Notes under the pieces: generated by a model
Databases searched by the model: none
What the model was told of the DNA's origin: nothing
What the model saw: the letters and a program-made list of their open reading frames with translations, nothing else
In this document: in pieces, positions 6,650 through 13,098 of the stretch
Numbering within the stretch: position 1 is the stretch's first letter
How the letters are laid out: each line of letters begins with the position of its first letter
Position numbers and translations under genes: made by a program
Assembly (NCBI GenBank): GCA_964407425.1
Contig: CAYOVN010000087.1
Span: 1 to 14,268 of the forward strand
Source of the DNA: JABDNZ01 sp964407425
Lineage (GTDB): Bacteria; Gemmatimonadota; Gemmatimonadetes; Longimicrobiales; Gaopeijiaceae
Reading direction: 5' to 3'
DNA length: 14,268 nt

Positions 6650-7940
6650 GAACGCATTGAGTCGGAAGCTCTTCGAGCGGGCGAAAAAGACGATTCCGGG
6701 AGGGGTGAACAGCCCTGTCCGGGCCTTCGGGAGTGTAGGTGGCGACCCCCTTTTTATCGTCAGGGCCGAGGGGGCCCGGGTCACGGATGCGGACGGAAAC
6801 ACCTACGTCGACTTCGTTGGGTCCTGGGGCCCCATGATCCTGGGTCACAACCACGTTGATATACGGAGGGCCGTCTACGAGGCCCTCAAGTTGGGCACGT
6901 CCTTTGGTGCTCCAACAGCCCGGGAGATCGAGCTGGCTGAATTGGTGGTGGAGTTGGTGCCCTCGGTGGAGGTCGTCCGCTTGGTGAACTCGGGGACCGA
7001 GGCCACCATGAGCGCGCTTCGCCTCGCCAGGGCAGCCACGGGCCGCCCCAAAATGATCAAGTTCAGGGGGGGATACCACGGGCATGCCGATGCCTTCCTG
7101 GTGGAGGCGGGCTCCGGCGCGGCGACGCTGGGCGTTCCCTCCAGCCCGGGGGTCACGCCAGGGGCCGCCCAGGATACTCTGGTGGCCGAGTACAACGATC
7201 TGGCATCTGTGGACGCTCTATTCCAAGAAAATCCGGATGAGATCGCCTGTGTCATCGTTGAGCCCGTAGCCGGGAACATGGGGTGTGTGCCGCCCCAGGA
7301 GGGGTTCTTGGAAGGACTTCGAACCCTCTGCACTCGCCATGATTCAGTCCTCATCTTCGACGAGGTCATGACGGGGTTTCGGGTAGCACTGGGCGGTGCT
7401 CAGGAGCGGTTCGGGGTTCTCCCTGACCTGACGACCCTTGGGAAGGTTTTAGGCGGTGGCCTGCCTGTGGGCGCGTACGGTGGGAGGGAGGATCTCATGC
7501 GCATGGTCGCCCCGGACGGTCCGGTCTACCAGGCCGGGACTCTTTCCGGGAATCCTCTCGCCACGGCGGGTGGCATGGCGGCCCTGACCTATCTGAAGGA
7601 AAACCCCGCGGTTTTCGACACCCTCGAAGAACGGGGGCAGCAGATGGAAGACGGCTTCCTCGACTTGATCGGTAAGGAGGGCTTCCCACTTCATTGGACC
7701 CGAGTGGGCTCCATGGCCTCCCTTTTCTTCTCCGGGGAAGCGGTCAAGGACTGGCCTTCGGCCTCGGGTTCCGATCGGGACGCTTTCAACCGCTTTTTCT
7801 GGGGAATGCTGGATCGGGGATTCTATCTGGCCCCCAGCCCCTTTGAAGCCCTCTTCCTTTCTGCAGCCCATACCGAAGGGGATGTCCAGGACACTCTTCA
7901 TGCTGCTGGTGAGGTACTCCGGGACGTGTTCAATGGCTGA
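6642..7940 (+). CDS. hemL: Glutamate-1-semialdehyde 2,1-aminomutase
   Basis: HemL is a PLP-dependent class III aminotransferase fold enzyme that converts glutamate-1-semialdehyde, the HemA product, to 5-aminolaevulinate. The protein is 432 residues, the normal length. It shows the N-terminal signature KKTIPGGVNSPVRAF, GSWGPMILGHNH, LVNSGTEATMSALRLARA, FRGGYHGHADAFLVEAGSG, ADDPD-type block LIFDEVMTGFR, and TTLGKVLGGGLPVGAYGG with the PLP lysine Lys268. The PVYQAGTLSGNPLA block typical of HemL rather than of ornithine or GABA transaminases is present. The ATG at 6642 overlaps the hemB stop by 8 nt and has GAGGTG 8 nt upstream. An in-frame upstream ATG at 6612 lies inside hemB and is not supported. 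It overlaps hemE by 8 nt. Presence of hemA and hemL together shows that the organism uses the C5 route, not the glycine/succinyl-CoA (ALAS) route. Confidence 0.97.
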   Translation: MPRNALSRKLFERAKKTIPGGVNSPVRAFGSVGGDPLFIVRAEGARVTDADGNTYVDFVGSWGPMILGHNHVDIRRAVYEALKLGTSFGAPTAREIELAELVVELVPSVEVVRLVNSGTEATMSALRLARAATGRPKMIKFRGGYHGHADAFLVEAGSGAATLGVPSSPGVTPGAAQDTLVAEYNDLASVDALFQENPDEIACVIVEPVAGNMGCVPPQEGFLEGLRTLCTRHDSVLIFDEVMTGFRVALGGAQERFGVLPDLTTLGKVLGGGLPVGAYGGREDLMRMVAPDGPVYQAGTLSGNPLATAGGMAALTYLKENPAVFDTLEERGQQMEDGFLDLIGKEGFPLHWTRVGSMASLFFSGEAVKDWPSASGSDRDAFNRFFWGMLDRGFYLAPSPFEALFLSAAHTEGDVQDTLHAAGEVLRDVFNG

Positions 7941-8994
7941 TGTGATCAAGGAAGGAACCGAATTCGAGCCGCCGTTCCTCGCGGCCTGCCGGGGGAAGCC
8001 GGTTCCCCATACTCCCGTATGGATCATGCGTCAGGCCGGCCGGTATCTTCCCGAGTACAGGGCCATCAGGGAGAAGGCCGATTTCCTGACGCTTACAAAA
8101 ACCCCTGAACTGGCTGCCGAGGTGACGTTGCAGCCCATCCGCCGGTTCGATATGGATGCCGCCATCCTGTTCAGCGACATCATGACGCCCGTCGAAGGCA
8201 TGGGCATCGAGTTGGGATTTGATCCCGGGCCGAAGATCGGCAATCCGGTTCGAAACAGAGCCGACGTGGAAAGTCTTGTGATTTCCGAACCGAGGGAGAC
8301 GGTCCCCTACGTCATGGAGACCATCCGGAATCTCCGGCAGGAGCTGCCTTCCTCTGTTCCCCTTATCGGGTTTGCTGGAGCCCCTTGGACTCTTTTCAGT
8401 TATGTGGTTGAGGGAGAAGGCTCCAAGACCTTTACCCAGGCCAAGTCCTTCCTTTTCGCCGAGCCGGAGTCGGCAAGGCTCCTAATGAACAAGCTGGCCG
8501 ACACCATGACGGCCTATCTCCAGGCCCAGGCTGAGGCCGGTGCTCAGGCCCTCATGCTTTTCGACTCATGGGCTGGCCTTCTCAGCCCCTATGAGTTCCG
8601 GAGCTTCGCCCTCCCGGCGGCGAGGCGAATCCTCGATCGGCTGACACCTCTCGGCCTGCCCCTCATCTACTTTCCGAACCAGGGGGCCACCCTCCTGGAG
8701 GACGCCGCCCTATCGGGAGCGGACGTTCTGGGGATCGACTGGCGGCTTCCCCTTTCAAGAGCCAGGGCCATCATCGGACCGGACGTTGCGGTTCAGGGGA
8801 ATCTAGACCCGGCCGCCCTTTTTGCTCCCCGGGAAGCCCTGGGAACCCAGATTCGATCGGTCCTCAGGGAAGCCGGACCCGGGCCTGGGCACATCTTTAA
8901 TCTGGGCCATGGGATCGAGCGAACTACCGATCCCGACGCTGTCGCGTTTCTGGTGGACAAGGTCCACGAATGGACTGAGGGGGAGGGGGAGTAG
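7933..8994 (+). CDS. hemE: Uroporphyrinogen decarboxylase
   Basis: HemE removes the four acetate carboxyls of uroporphyrinogen III to give coproporphyrinogen III, without a cofactor, in the cytoplasm. The protein is 353 residues, the standard size. Motifs are PVWIMRQAGRYLPEYR with the substrate-binding Arg33 and Arg37, FDMDAAILFSDIMTP with the catalytic-type Asp, GFAGAPWTLFSYVVEG with the conserved Tyr, LFDSWAGLLSP, and NLGHGIERTTD with the conserved His. The frame is open to an ATG at 7843 inside hemL, but the ATG at 7933 gives the family N-terminus. It overlaps the hemL stop by 8 nt; no good ribosome-binding site is visible at normal distance (GAGG lies about 18 nt away), so coupling to hemL translation probably drives initiation. 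hemN follows after 39 nt. Confidence 0.97.
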   Translation: MADVIKEGTEFEPPFLAACRGKPVPHTPVWIMRQAGRYLPEYRAIREKADFLTLTKTPELAAEVTLQPIRRFDMDAAILFSDIMTPVEGMGIELGFDPGPKIGNPVRNRADVESLVISEPRETVPYVMETIRNLRQELPSSVPLIGFAGAPWTLFSYVVEGEGSKTFTQAKSFLFAEPESARLLMNKLADTMTAYLQAQAEAGAQALMLFDSWAGLLSPYEFRSFALPAARRILDRLTPLGLPLIYFPNQGATLLEDAALSGADVLGIDWRLPLSRARAIIGPDVAVQGNLDPAALFAPREALGTQIRSVLREAGPGPGHIFNLGHGIERTTDPDAVAFLVDKVHEWTEGEGE

Positions 8995-9017
8995 GAGTCA
9001 TGGGCCACATGTGGAAA

Positions 9018-9038
9018 GGGGAGGGGAGGGGAATTGGG
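9018..9038 (+). promoter_or_regulatory. G-quadruplex-type motif over the hemN ribosome-binding site
   Basis: Four G-tracts on the coding strand (9018-9021, 9023-9026, 9028-9031, 9036-9038) are separated by A, A and AATT. This meets the usual G3+/loop 1-7 rule, and the two one-base loops favour a parallel fold. The tracts contain both GGAGG Shine-Dalgarno candidates and reach the last base of the hemN TTG start codon, so folding in mRNA would hide initiation. G-richness alone could explain it. Confidence 0.45.
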
Positions 9039-10434
9039 ATTGGCTGATTCCTTTTCTCGGCCAGATCTGGAGACGGTGAAGCGGTTCGATCGACCGGGAC
9101 CTCGGTATACTTCCTATCCGACCGCGGTGGAGTTCCATGACGGGGTCGGGGAAGCCGCCTACCTGGATCGGCTCGCTCAAGCTGATGCCGCTGGCCCTCA
9201 GGCGCCTCTGAGTCTGTATGCCCACCTGCCTTTTTGTGAGCACCGGTGTCTTTTTTGTGGCTGCCATGTGGTGATCACCCCTCACATGCCGGTTGCTGAG
9301 AAATACCTGAACTATGTGATGGTCGAGATCGACCGGGTGGCGGCCCTCCTTCCAAATCGAAGGAGGGTGGCTCAGATGCAGTGGGGCGGGGGAACCCCGA
9401 CTTACTTCAGCCCGGATCAGCTGTCCGACCTCATGGGCCAGTACAGGGACCATTTCGAGTTCATCCCTGGCGCCGAGATCGCCATCGAGGTGGATCCCAG
9501 GGTGACCTCCCATGAACACCTGGACCGGCTGGTGGAGATCGGATTCAACCGACTGAGCATGGGGGTCCAGGATCTGACCCCGGAGGTTCAGGAAGCCATT
9601 GCCAGGGGCCAGACCTACGAGGAGACCGCCGACCTGATGGAGTATGCCCGGACGGTGGGATTCACCGAGGGAATCAACCTCGATTTGATCTATGGGCTAC
9701 CCATGCAGCAGATGGAGACCTTCGAATCCAACCTGGACAAGGTCATCGGCCTTCGGCCGGATAGGGTCGCCATGTACTCCTTCGCCTACGTTCCCTGGAT
9801 TCGGGGTCACCAGAAGAAGCTGGATAAGGAGACCATGCCGTCCCCGGACCTCAAACTCAGGCTCTACCTGGCGGCCATGGACCGGTTCCTGGATGCGGGA
9901 TATGAGCCCATTGGCATGGACCATTTCGCTCTGCCCGATGACGAGCTGGCTGTTGCGGCCCGGGAGGGTCGGCTGCACCGGAATTTCATGGGGTACAGCG
10001 TCATGCCAGCATCCGACATGATCGCCTTCGGGATCAGTGGGATCGGGGAGGTCCAGGGGGCCTTCTTCCAGAACCTGAAAAAGCTCTCCACCTACTATGA
10101 CGCCCTGGATGCCGGGGGACTGCCTGTTCAGAGGGGGTATGTCCTGGATCAGGACGATAAGGTCCGCCAGCATGTGATCCGGGAGATCATGTGCAACTTC
10201 CGGGTTTCCAAAGCGGATGTGAGTCAGAGATTCGGCCTTTCTTTCGACGAATATTTCGCCCCGGAACTGGAGTCCTTGGACGAGTTGAAGGCGGCGGGGT
10301 TTGTTGAAGAGACGGATACGGAGGTGAGAGTCCGAGACCAGGGTCGGATCTTCGTCCGGAACGCTTGTATGGTCTTTGACCGATATCTGAGAGCCAAGTC
10401 CCCCGAGGGGCCCATGTTCAGCCGAACCGTATGA
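9034..10434 (+). CDS. hemN: Oxygen-independent coproporphyrinogen-III oxidase, radical SAM
   Basis: HemN converts coproporphyrinogen III to protoporphyrinogen IX by radical SAM chemistry without O2. The protein is 466 residues, full length for true HemN. The 4Fe-4S motif C-x3-C-x2-C is Cys68, Cys72 and Cys75 in FCEHRCLFCGC, with the extra Cys77 seen in true HemN. Further HemN marks are PRYTSYPTA at the start, MQWGGGTPTYFSP, INLDLIYGLP, YSFAYVPW, and GMDHFALPDDELAVAAREGRL followed by HRNFMGYS. These set it apart from HemW/HutW homologues. The C-terminal HemN domain (REIMCNFRVSKADV onward) is complete. The start is a TTG at 9034, with GGAGG at 9020-9024 (9-nt spacer); TTG at 9040 is an alternative with GGAGG at 9025-9029 (10 nt). 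No in-frame ATG exists nearby. The gap to hemE is 39 nt, and the stop overlaps hemG in ATGA. No hemF is in the window, so HemN may carry this step under all conditions. Confidence 0.96.
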   Translation: MGLADSFSRPDLETVKRFDRPGPRYTSYPTAVEFHDGVGEAAYLDRLAQADAAGPQAPLSLYAHLPFCEHRCLFCGCHVVITPHMPVAEKYLNYVMVEIDRVAALLPNRRRVAQMQWGGGTPTYFSPDQLSDLMGQYRDHFEFIPGAEIAIEVDPRVTSHEHLDRLVEIGFNRLSMGVQDLTPEVQEAIARGQTYEETADLMEYARTVGFTEGINLDLIYGLPMQQMETFESNLDKVIGLRPDRVAMYSFAYVPWIRGHQKKLDKETMPSPDLKLRLYLAAMDRFLDAGYEPIGMDHFALPDDELAVAAREGRLHRNFMGYSVMPASDMIAFGISGIGEVQGAFFQNLKKLSTYYDALDAGGLPVQRGYVLDQDDKVRQHVIREIMCNFRVSKADVSQRFGLSFDEYFAPELESLDELKAAGFVEETDTEVRVRDQGRIFVRNACMVFDRYLRAKSPEGPMFSRTV

Positions 10435-11894
10435 AGCGGGTCGTGGTTGTTGGTGGAGGGATCGCTGGTCTCACCACCGCCCTTCATCTAAAGGACGGGG
10501 CTCAGGACGTTCCGGATGGGTTGGAGGTGGTGGTGGTGGAGGCCGCCGACCGGTCCGGCGGGAATATCCAAACCGACCGGGTGGAGGGCTTCACGATTGA
10601 AAAGGGCCCGAACGGGTTCCTGGACAACGTGCCGACCACCCCCTCCCTGGTCAGGCGTCTCGGACTGGAATCCCAGTTGGTTCGGGCCAACGAGGCCGCG
10701 GCAAAACGGTTCCTTTTTCGAGGCGGTCGCCTCCACCTCCTTCCATCGGGTCCCGTCGGATTCCTGAAAAGCTCCGTCCTCTCTGTAAGAGGGCGCATCA
10801 GGGTTTTCGGAGAGCCTTTCGCCCGAGGGAAGGAGGAAGGGGTGGATGAGTCCATTTTCGACTTCGCCCAGAGACGGATTGGCGAGGAGGCTGCCTCAGT
10901 CCTTATCGACGCCATGGTCTCAGGGGTGTTCGCCGGCGACGTCCGGGAGCTGAGCCTCGCGAGCTCCTTCCCGAAGATGGCTGCCATGGAGGAGGAGTAC
11001 GGAGGGCTAGTCCGGGCAATGGTGGCACGGATGAGGGAGCGGCGGGCCGCCCGGCGCGAGGTCGCGCTTCTCCAAAACCAGGGGGAGGGCGTCGAGGAGC
11101 TGACCCGCCCAGGTGGGCCAGCTGGCCCGGGGGGGACCCTTACTTCTTTCAGGGAGGGTCTGGATACCCTGCCCGACGCACTGGCCCGTGAGTTGGGGGA
11201 TGGGGTGCGGTGCGGCTTCCAGGTGGCCGCCATCGAAAGGCATCCATCAGAGGATCCCTCGGCTTCCAAGTGGCGCGTCCGGTCGACCTCCGGAGATGTC
11301 CTCCGAGCCGATGCGCTGGTGATGGCACTGCCCGCTCCGGGAGCCCGGAGAGTGCTGGGTGCACTGGACGGCACGCTTGCCGACCTGGTTGGGAAGATGC
11401 CGTCCGCCGGACTGGCAGTGGTAGCCCTGGGGTATGAGTCCCGGTCCGTCGGTGGGGCTCCGGATGGATTCGGCTTCCTCGTGCCCCGGGGGTCGGGAAT
11501 GCGAAGCCTTGGATGTCTCTGGGATTCGAGCATTTTCCCGAACCGAGCTCCGGAGGAGAAGGTTCTCCTCAGGGTCATGATCGGGGGCGCCCACGACCCT
11601 GAGGCCGTCGACGAAGGGGAGGAGTCACTTCTTCGTCAGGTTCGGGAGGATCTGGATCGGGCCATGGGAATAAACGCTGAGCCCCTTTTCTCCCGAGTGT
11701 ACCGATGGCCTTCGGGAATCGGCCAGTACACGGTTGGCCACGGCGGGCGAATGGACGCCGTGGCGCGCAGGCTTCAGGACCTTCCGGGCCTCTGGCTCGC
11801 TGGCAGTTCTTTCTACGGGATAAGCATGAACGCCTGCATCGAGAAGGCCGGGGAACAGAGCAGGGCTGTGTTGGGGTACCTTAAGGGCCGGTGA
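10431..11894 (+). CDS. hemG: Protoporphyrinogen oxidase, FAD-dependent (HemY-type)
   Basis: This FAD enzyme oxidises protoporphyrinogen IX to protoporphyrin IX. In the HemY family O2 is the usual acceptor, and the enzyme is membrane-associated. The protein is 487 residues. The dinucleotide-binding motif GGGIAGL is at residues 8-14, followed by the acidic end of strand 2 (VVVVEAADRSGG) and FTIEKGPNGFL. The family block with DESIFDFAQRRIGEEAA and SGVFAGDVRELSLASSFP follows, and the C-terminus has YRWPSGIGQYTVGH and LWLAGSSFYGISMNACIEKAGEQ for FAD contact. A Gly/Pro-rich insertion sits at about residues 224-236 just before FREGLDTLPDAL. It overlaps hemN by 4 nt (ATGA) and is the last gene of the operon; a terminator lies about 120 nt on. 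The gene is called hemY in Bacillus nomenclature. In Gram-positive bacteria related enzymes act on coproporphyrinogen, but the linked hemN argues for the protoporphyrin branch here. Confidence 0.94.
   Translation: MKRVVVVGGGIAGLTTALHLKDGAQDVPDGLEVVVVEAADRSGGNIQTDRVEGFTIEKGPNGFLDNVPTTPSLVRRLGLESQLVRANEAAAKRFLFRGGRLHLLPSGPVGFLKSSVLSVRGRIRVFGEPFARGKEEGVDESIFDFAQRRIGEEAASVLIDAMVSGVFAGDVRELSLASSFPKMAAMEEEYGGLVRAMVARMRERRAARREVALLQNQGEGVEELTRPGGPAGPGGTLTSFREGLDTLPDALARELGDGVRCGFQVAAIERHPSEDPSASKWRVRSTSGDVLRADALVMALPAPGARRVLGALDGTLADLVGKMPSAGLAVVALGYESRSVGGAPDGFGFLVPRGSGMRSLGCLWDSSIFPNRAPEEKVLLRVMIGGAHDPEAVDEGEESLLRQVREDLDRAMGINAEPLFSRVYRWPSGIGQYTVGHGGRMDAVARRLQDLPGLWLAGSSFYGISMNACIEKAGEQSRAVLGYLKGR
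11115..11128 (+). repeat. 14-bp perfect palindrome inside hemG
   Basis: GGGCCAGCTGGCCC reads the same on both strands. It encodes part of the Gly/Pro-rich insertion in the protoporphyrinogen oxidase and could form a short hairpin in mRNA. No further structure is supported. Confidence 0.5.
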
Positions 11895-12011
11895 CTGGGG
11901 ACGGTCAAAAAGAATGGGAAAACCCTTTGATCCAGGGCCCTTTGAGGACCCTCGAGCCTTGCGGGCGACAGAGGCCGCTCCCTACAATTGGCCCTGAAGC
12001 TTCCCAGAGAC

Positions 12012-12064
12012 GGACAGTGGCGTGACTGCAACAGGAAAATCTTTTCCGCCCTGTCCACTTTTTT
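12012..12064 (+). terminator. Rho-independent terminator of the haem operon
   Basis: GGACAG (12012-12017) pairs with CTGTCC (12051-12056). After one bulged T, GGCG (12019-12022) pairs with CGCC (12047-12050). Inside lies a small GAAA/TTTC hairpin (12035-12046). The stem is followed by AC and six T. It sits about 118 nt after the hemG stop. A second weak stem (GACT 12066-12069 with AGTC 12078-12081) followed by eight T may back it up. Confidence 0.7.
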
Positions 12065-12130
12065 GGACTGCAAGGGAAGTCGTTTTTTTTGGCAGATGGT
12101 TTGTTCGAACGCAACATGTTTAGTGACAAT

Positions 12131-12193
12131 TACTTAGGGACTTTTTCTCGGCTTTTTGGGATACGTTTTCGGAGTTTTTAGGGAGCTGTTCGG
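12131..12193 (+). repeat. Three tandem 21-bp repeat units upstream of the sigma-54 promoter
   Basis: Units occupy 12131-12151, 12152-12172 and 12173-12193. Each carries TT at columns 4-5, a GGG block near the middle (12137, 12158, 12181) and ends in CGG, preceded by T at column 18. The CGG ends (12149, 12170, 12191) are exactly 21 bp apart, two turns of B-DNA, so the sites would face one side of the helix. The units are degenerate, and copy 3 shifts its GGG by 2 bases. Regulator-binding sites are the likely meaning; no protein can be named. Confidence 0.5.
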
Positions 12194-12205
12194 ACCAGAT
12201 CCGAA
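12189..12205. promoter_or_regulatory. TTCGGA-N5-TCCGAA inverted repeat
   Basis: This is a perfect 6-bp inverted repeat with a 5-bp spacer. It overlaps the end of the third 21-bp unit and stops one base before the -24 element. The TTCGGA half also occurs at 12168-12173, exactly 21 bp upstream. It could be an operator for a dimeric regulator or one half-site arrangement of the upstream repeats. Confidence 0.4.
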
Positions 12206-12206
12206 A

Positions 12207-12222
12207 GGGCACGCGCCTTGCA
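12207..12222 (+). promoter_or_regulatory. Sigma-54 (-24/-12) promoter of the PEP-CTERM gene
   Basis: GGGCACGCGCCTTGCA fits the sigma-54 consensus TGGCACG-N4-TTGCA with a single mismatch at the first base. The invariant GG (12208-12209) and GC (12220-12221) are separated by exactly 10 bases. Transcription would start near 12233, giving a leader of about 52 nt before the ATG at 12285. Many PEP-CTERM systems carry the PrsK/PrsR two-component pair, whose PrsR is a sigma-54 activator, so the match is expected for this gene family. Neither regulator is in the window. Confidence 0.7.
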
Positions 12223-12284
12223 AAGTTTTCCCACCGTTGACGCAGACCATTCAAGCGACGCAGGCAGTCAGAACGGAAAACAAT

Positions 12285-12992
12285 ATGAAACGGCTCGGAA
12301 TCATCTTACTCGGCGCGACGATGCTGTTTGCCCAGCCCCTCTCAGGGCAGAAGCTGGCAGACCCGGGGTTTCTGGACGACAGCAGTGTCACCTATACCTT
12401 CACCGGAACTGAGTTTGGGCGCTTTGGGCCCTACATTGGTCAGTTCGCCTATGGTGGCACCAACCCGGTGAACATCTACTGTGTGGACCTCTACCGCTCG
12501 GTTTCGTCTGGCTTTGTAGTCACCGCCAATGTGCAGAACCTCTCGGACCCGACTGGCTTGCTCTCTGCCCCGAACTATGGTGGGACCGATGTCCAGGTCG
12601 ACCTGAAGAAGGCGGCTTGGCTATCCATGAAGTTTTGGGACCCTGCCAATTATGGCGATCCCGCTAAGCTTAAGGCCATTCACTACGCCGTCTGGTCCCT
12701 GACCTCGAATGCGGGCATTTCCGGGACAGAGGCTTACAAGGTGGCCGCCCGTGCTTGGGTCCAACAAGCTACCGACAACTACATGAGCTACGGGAACTAC
12801 TCGGACTGGTCTCTGCTGACCACTACGTCGGCAATGTATGGGACTACACAGCTCAGGAGATCAACCCAGTCCATGCTGGTCCAGTCGACCACCGTGACTC
12901 CTGAGCCCGAGACCTATCTGCTGATGGCAACCGGTCTCATCTTCCTGGCTTTCTTTGGCCGTCGCCGGTTCAAAGAGAACGGGTACTGCTAG
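12285..12992 (+). CDS. Secreted PEP-CTERM protein, thioester-domain-like
   Basis: This is a 235-residue protein. Residues 1-20 form a signal peptide (MKRLGIILLGATMLFA). The C-terminus is a PEP-CTERM sorting signal: T-P-E-P at 205-208, a hydrophobic helix (YLLMATGLIFLAFF) and the basic run GRRRFK. In this system an exosortase processes the tail at the inner membrane and the protein goes to the surface or extracellular matrix, often with exopolysaccharide. The middle has IYCVDLY (Cys66), KAAWLSM and AIHYAVWSL (His133). This is the spacing of Cys-Gln thioester domains, but the Gln of the usual IQxAIW motif is His here. An ATG at 12156 is in frame but lies upstream of the sigma-54 promoter, so I chose ATG 12285; the ribosome-binding site there is weak (GGAAAA). 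The gene is a single transcription unit between two terminators. The exact substrate or surface role is unknown. Confidence 0.85.
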   Translation: MKRLGIILLGATMLFAQPLSGQKLADPGFLDDSSVTYTFTGTEFGRFGPYIGQFAYGGTNPVNIYCVDLYRSVSSGFVVTANVQNLSDPTGLLSAPNYGGTDVQVDLKKAAWLSMKFWDPANYGDPAKLKAIHYAVWSLTSNAGISGTEAYKVAARAWVQQATDNYMSYGNYSDWSLLTTTSAMYGTTQLRRSTQSMLVQSTTVTPEPETYLLMATGLIFLAFFGRRRFKENGYC

Positions 12993-13024
12993 GCTGACCC
13001 TGAAGCCTGCGCGCTGTTTTAAGA

Positions 13025-13060
13025 AGCCGAGCCTCCTTTTGGGGGCTCGGCTCCTTATAT
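13025..13060 (+). terminator. Terminator after the PEP-CTERM gene
   Basis: AGCCGAGCC (13025-13033) pairs with GGCTCGGCT (13044-13052) around a 10-nt loop, followed by CCTTATAT. The stem is strong and the tail moderately T-rich. It lies 32 nt after the stop codon and isolates the PEP-CTERM gene from the membrane-protein gene downstream. Confidence 0.8.
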
Positions 13061-13098
13061 TGGGGTAAGGTAGGTGGCCCGAATCTCCCGCACCGTGG

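Larger units (their letters stand above)
11895..12284. other. Gene-free region between hemG and the PEP-CTERM gene
   Basis: No credible coding frame lies here; the frame open from 12156 into the next gene has no protein-like content before 12285. Compared with the flanking genes the second half is richer in T-runs (12059-12064, 12083-12090, 12142-12146, 12153-12157, 12175-12179). In order it holds the haem-operon terminator (12012-12064), a weak four-pair hairpin (12066-12081) before a run of eight T, the palindrome GTTCGAAC (12103-12110), three 21-bp repeat units (12131-12193), a TTCGGA dyad (12189-12205), a sigma-54 promoter (12207-12222) and a short leader with GACGCAG twice, at 12239 and 12257. 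The first 110 bases after hemG show nothing I can name. Confidence 0.7.

Noticed and set aside
5828..6802. Long minus-strand open frame opposite hemB and hemL
   Set aside because: Shadow frame; spans the junction of two well-supported genes.
7843..7932. Extension of hemE into hemL
   Set aside because: Shadow of the hemL 3' end; the family N-terminus begins after ATG 7933.
10502..11578. Long minus-strand open frame opposite hemG
   Set aside because: Arg/Ser/Pro-rich shadow in high-GC DNA; no family pattern, and hemG is certain on the other strand.
12237..12265. TTGACG as a -35 box for the PEP-CTERM gene
   Set aside because: No -10-like hexamer at 16-18 bp; the region there is GC-rich.
12207..12270. 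Cyclic di-GMP (GEMM) riboswitch in the PEP-CTERM leader
   Set aside because: TTGCAAAG and GACGCAGACC recall GEMM pieces, but the stem between them does not form, and the first part is better explained as the sigma-54 promoter.
12156..12284. N-terminal extension of the PEP-CTERM gene from ATG 12156
   Set aside because: It would bury the signal peptide and start upstream of the sigma-54 promoter.
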